The notes below the pieces were generated by a model. That model was not told where the DNA came from. It made no database searches and was given only the letters and a program-made list of their open reading frames with translations. This document shows, piece after piece, positions 9,051 to 14,985 of a stretch of DNA of 14,985 bases. This DNA is from Cochliopodium minus (lineage: Eukaryota; Discosea; Himatismenida; Cochliopodiidae): the NCBI GenBank assembly GCA_024220525.1, contig JAMYWO010000008.1, positions 15,018 to 30,002 of the forward strand, in the 5' to 3' direction. Numbering within the stretch: position 1 is the first letter of the stretch; each line of letters opens with the position of its first letter. The position numbers were made by a program, and so were the translations under genes.

Positions 9051-10712
9051 TTATATCTCAACAAAAGATACTATATNAGTATTGAGATCGGAAATGCCAA
9101 CATACTTGATGATGTACTTGATGATATTCCCATAAATGTCCGAAGATCCCTCGTGTACTTTAGTCAAAGACTTTATTGTATCGCACAAATCAATAATCAA
9201 CGTTTCACACATGTCCGTAGAGATTTGGTTGCTTTGTAAGTAATAGGGGAGGTTTTCAGTACTAAAAGAAGGAGGCCTGTCTCTTTTCAAAAGGGAGTAC
9301 AAATAAGACAATAACTCTCCTTCTGCGAAACTTTTCTCTTCTGTCTCTTCCATTTTTTGTTTTTTGTTGTTAGTGTTATTTTTGTTGTTATCAGAGAATT
9401 TTTCTTTGAGGAAGGTCAACTCCAAGTCCATGTATTCCAACAAGTATGGAAAAAGAGAAACTAAAGAATAGAACTCTTGGGTTTTAACCTCGAACAGTAA
9501 ATGTTTTGCAACCTTAATTGCACCTACTCTAAGAGGTGAAACATACCTTTTTAAAAAATAATAAATAAGTAAAACAATAATATAAACAAATAAGTTTTAA
9601 AAAAAGAATTATTTTTTTCTTTTTACATTTGCAATATACTGAGTAAAAGAGCATTTAGAGTTACTTCACTAAAATCAGTAACTTTTTTTTGGTATTTCAT
9701 GTTATTATAAATAGAAATGAACCAATTTGCAATTTTTTCATTTTTGTAAGGAAATGTAGAAATTCTTTTCAAACATGAAATAAGCTTTTCTTCGGAAGCT
9801 ACTTCAGTGATAAAGGTGGCAGCTTCATCTATCATCAAATCAGGAACTAACTCTAAAATAAAGCTCATACCCACTTTAATCTCCTCGTTTTCTCCAATTT
9901 GTGGTTCGGAAATAATCTCAAACAATTTTTGGAGACAAAACAAAATTCTCTTCGTTCTAATAAAAATAAAAATCAAAAAAATCCAAAAATCAATAGTAAA
10001 TTAAGATATTAAAAGGTAATAAATAAAAACAAAAATATTATTGATAATAAATAAATTGAATTTGATAAATATTTTTTTACGATTGATCTTCCCATAATTT
10101 TTCGAACAGTTTTTTCATTATAGACAAATAATCGTTATAAAACTTTGCATTTTTGTATGAAAGAACGTCTATCCATTTTAAGAAAATAAAGAGGTATTCT
10201 TCAATGTTGTTTGTCTCAATGTACCCTTCAAAATTATTGTTCAAAATACTTATGAGAGGTAATTGTTTAGAAGCCTCCAATTCAAGTATGATTAAACTTT
10301 GTATTAACAATTTAAGTGTTTCTGAATGAATTATTTCTTTTGAACACTTGAAGATGATGTCTAGAACATGTAATCCTTCGTTGTGGAGAATTTCTATTTG
10401 TTTTTCTTCGCTAAAATATTCAAGGTAGACTTCTAATCTTTTTTCTGAGATTGTTTTGATGAGGATGTTTCCTACTTGATTATCGAATTCATGTTTTGAT
10501 AGCAAATGTGTTATAGTTTGATCCAATATTCCATTTATTTCATTCTTTGGTGAATTTATTAATGATTTGCATATTTTATCATACATAAGCAGTTTAATAT
10601 TATGTGGATGTGTTGAAAGATGTATTCCTTTAAAATTTTTGTGCAATTATTTAATTATAATTTATGTAAAAGGATATTTCAAAATCTTTTTACCTCTGCA
10701 TACAACATCCAT
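9051..10712 (-). CDS. Alpha-helical (ARM/HEAT-like) protein, possibly PSMD5/S5b-like, 4 exons
   Basis: Exons (reverse) are 10712-10694, 10627-10081, 9956-9627 and 9546-9051. All phases agree and give 463 aa. The first exon is only 19 nt and encodes MDVVCR plus one base; an alternative in-frame ATG at 10646 falls inside the first intron of this model. The protein is almost wholly amphipathic helices (for example LDQTITHLLSKHEF, LKLLIQSLIILELE, YLSIMKKLFEKLW), as in armadillo/HEAT solenoids. A charged Asn/Lys/Glu-rich loop (NNKNNTNNKKQKMEETEE) interrupts the C-terminal part. Weak points of likeness to the proteasome base chaperone PSMD5/S5b are RG-x-HL-STHPHNIKLL near the start, LKRISTFPYKNEKIA, and the run LRVGAIKVAKHLL to LFPYLLEYM. 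PSMD5 would be about 500 aa. This is an impression and not an alignment. Base N at 9077 leaves one residue near the C-terminus undefined. Confidence 0.75.
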
Positions 10713-10861
10713 TTGATTTATTCTCTTAATTTGAATTGGTTATCGTTAATTTATTAAAAAGAAAAAAAATTAAAGAGAATTCAAAACGTAATTTTTTTAT
10801 TTTTTTTTCTCTTTCTGATTATTTCATCAACAAAAATAATAAAAAAAGGACAAAAACAAAG
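10713..10861. promoter_or_regulatory. Bidirectional promoter region, helical-repeat gene and ankyrin-Sir2 gene
   Basis: Only about 149 bp separate the divergent start codons at 10712 (reverse) and 10862 (forward), so the two genes very likely share a promoter region. It contains an oligo-A segment, a T tract near 10794-10809 and a purine-rich A-tract leader before ATG 10862. I see no definite TATA or initiator element. Confidence 0.45.
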
Positions 10862-14398
<3,537 letters not shown>

Positions 14399-14555
14399 AA
14401 CTTTTATTTTCACAAATCTTGTTTTATTTCAGATCTTGTGATGATATTTTATAAAACTTTAAAAACGAAATTAATCATTTTCTCCCTTTCTAACGGTATA
14501 AATTCATTTTTTTGAATCAAATTCTGAAAAAAAATAAAAAAAAATTGAAAAAAAA

Positions 14556-14571
14556 TTTGTTTATAAACAAA
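14556..14571. promoter_or_regulatory. 16-bp perfect palindrome upstream of the coiled-coil gene
   Basis: TTTGTTTATAAACAAA reads the same on both strands and lies about 97 bp upstream of ATG 14668. Its core contains TATAAA and two facing TGTTTA half sites, a shape seen in forkhead-type binding sites. It could be a promoter element, or a chance palindrome between A tracts. Confidence 0.25.
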
Positions 14572-14667
14572 AAAGTAATACATTCAAATCAATATATATT
14601 AGAAATATGAAACTTATTAACCATTATATCAATCTTTTTTTATTGAAAAGAATATTTTTTAAAGAAG

Positions 14668-14985
14668 ATGGAAAATAATAATGAAGAAACTATTGAAGAA
14701 TTGAAGGAACAATTGGAAGAGATGAGAGATCAGTTGGAACAAGCTGCTAAATTTGGACAAAAATTGTTGGAGGAAAACAAAAAGACTAAAAAGGAATTAT
14801 TAAAAGAGAAAGAGCTAAATGAAGACAAAGAATTACAAATTGGAAAGTATAAATTACAATTGAACGAAATGAGTGAAATTCTAGTAAAAAAAAAGATTTT
14901 ATATTATTTGAGTGAGCAAAAACGATTAATATAATTTTATAAATACACTCTATTTGGATAAATATTATGATCAATCAATTCATTC
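14668..14985 (+). CDS. Coiled-coil protein with a CC1-box (dynein-adaptor-like), 3' end uncertain
   Basis: ATG 14668 follows an A/T-rich leader. The first 72 codons are one charged coiled coil (IEELKEQLEEMRDQLEQ onward). Residues 23-37, LEQAAKFGQKLLEEN, contain AAxxG followed by xxLLExN. That is the CC1 box, by which BICD, BICDR, Spindly, TRAK and HAP1 family adaptors bind the dynein light intermediate chain. In those families the box lies near the N-terminus in a coiled coil, as here. At 14884 GTAAAA follows ...NEMSEIL and looks like a 5' splice site; reading through instead gives a non-coiled tail (VKKKILYYLSEQKRLI) and a stop at 14932-14934, an 88-aa protein. I favour an intron running past the window edge and a longer protein, because known adaptors are several hundred residues. 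Cargo is unknown. Confidence 0.7.

Noticed and set aside
9039-9239. 66-codon forward frame near the ambiguous base
   Set aside because: It is antisense to the last exon of the helical-repeat gene, which has consistent phase over four exons.

Overview
The window looks like nuclear DNA of an intron-rich, very AT-rich unicellular eukaryote. The coding regions use the standard code with TAA and TGA stops, are split by many short introns (mostly GTAAA... to ...TTTAG or ...AAAG, commonly about 50-125 nt), and are separated by short homopolymer-rich spacers. Protein style (RCC1 propellers, ankyrin arrays, Asn/Lys-rich linkers) and intron style fit an amoeboid or amoeboflagellate protist; an Anaeramoeba-type organism is my best guess but is not proven. 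There is one ambiguous base (N) at 9077.

Layout, left to right. (1) The 3' end of an unrecognised gene, + strand, 1-444. (2) A complete MLH1 mismatch-repair gene, + strand, 671-3634, five exons, about 726 aa. (3) Convergent to it, an RCC1-like seven-bladed propeller gene, - strand, 3680 to about 5236, with small upstream exons. (4) Divergent from it, a folliculin (FLCN) gene, + strand, 5413-7614, ten exons, 397 aa. (5) A 412-bp spacer made mostly of T and A tracts, holding one less AT-rich island. (6) A PABPN1/Pab2-type nuclear poly(A)-binding protein, - strand, 8027-8691, two exons, 167 aa. (7) An alpha-helical repeat protein with weak resemblance to PSMD5/S5b, - strand, 9051-10712, four exons, 463 aa. 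(8) Divergent from it by about 150 bp, an 829-aa fusion of membrane anchor, ankyrin repeats and Sir2 deacetylase, + strand, 10862-14398, 18 exons including a probable 3-nt microexon. (9) The start of a coiled-coil protein with a dynein-adaptor CC1 box, + strand, from 14668.

The genes are unrelated housekeeping and signalling functions, as is usual for a compact eukaryotic chromosome: DNA mismatch repair (MLH1), nutrient and lysosome signalling (FLCN), mRNA polyadenylation (PABPN1), possibly proteasome assembly, NAD-dependent deacetylation at a membrane, and possibly dynein transport. No operon, phage, CRISPR array or transposon is visible. The most notable items are the anchored ankyrin-sirtuin fusion with its probable 3-nt microexon, the well-conserved FLCN with its presumed catalytic arginine, and the CC1-box protein.

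All exon joins were worked out by hand from reading frame, GT-AG borders and remembered family conservation. No alignment or search was run.
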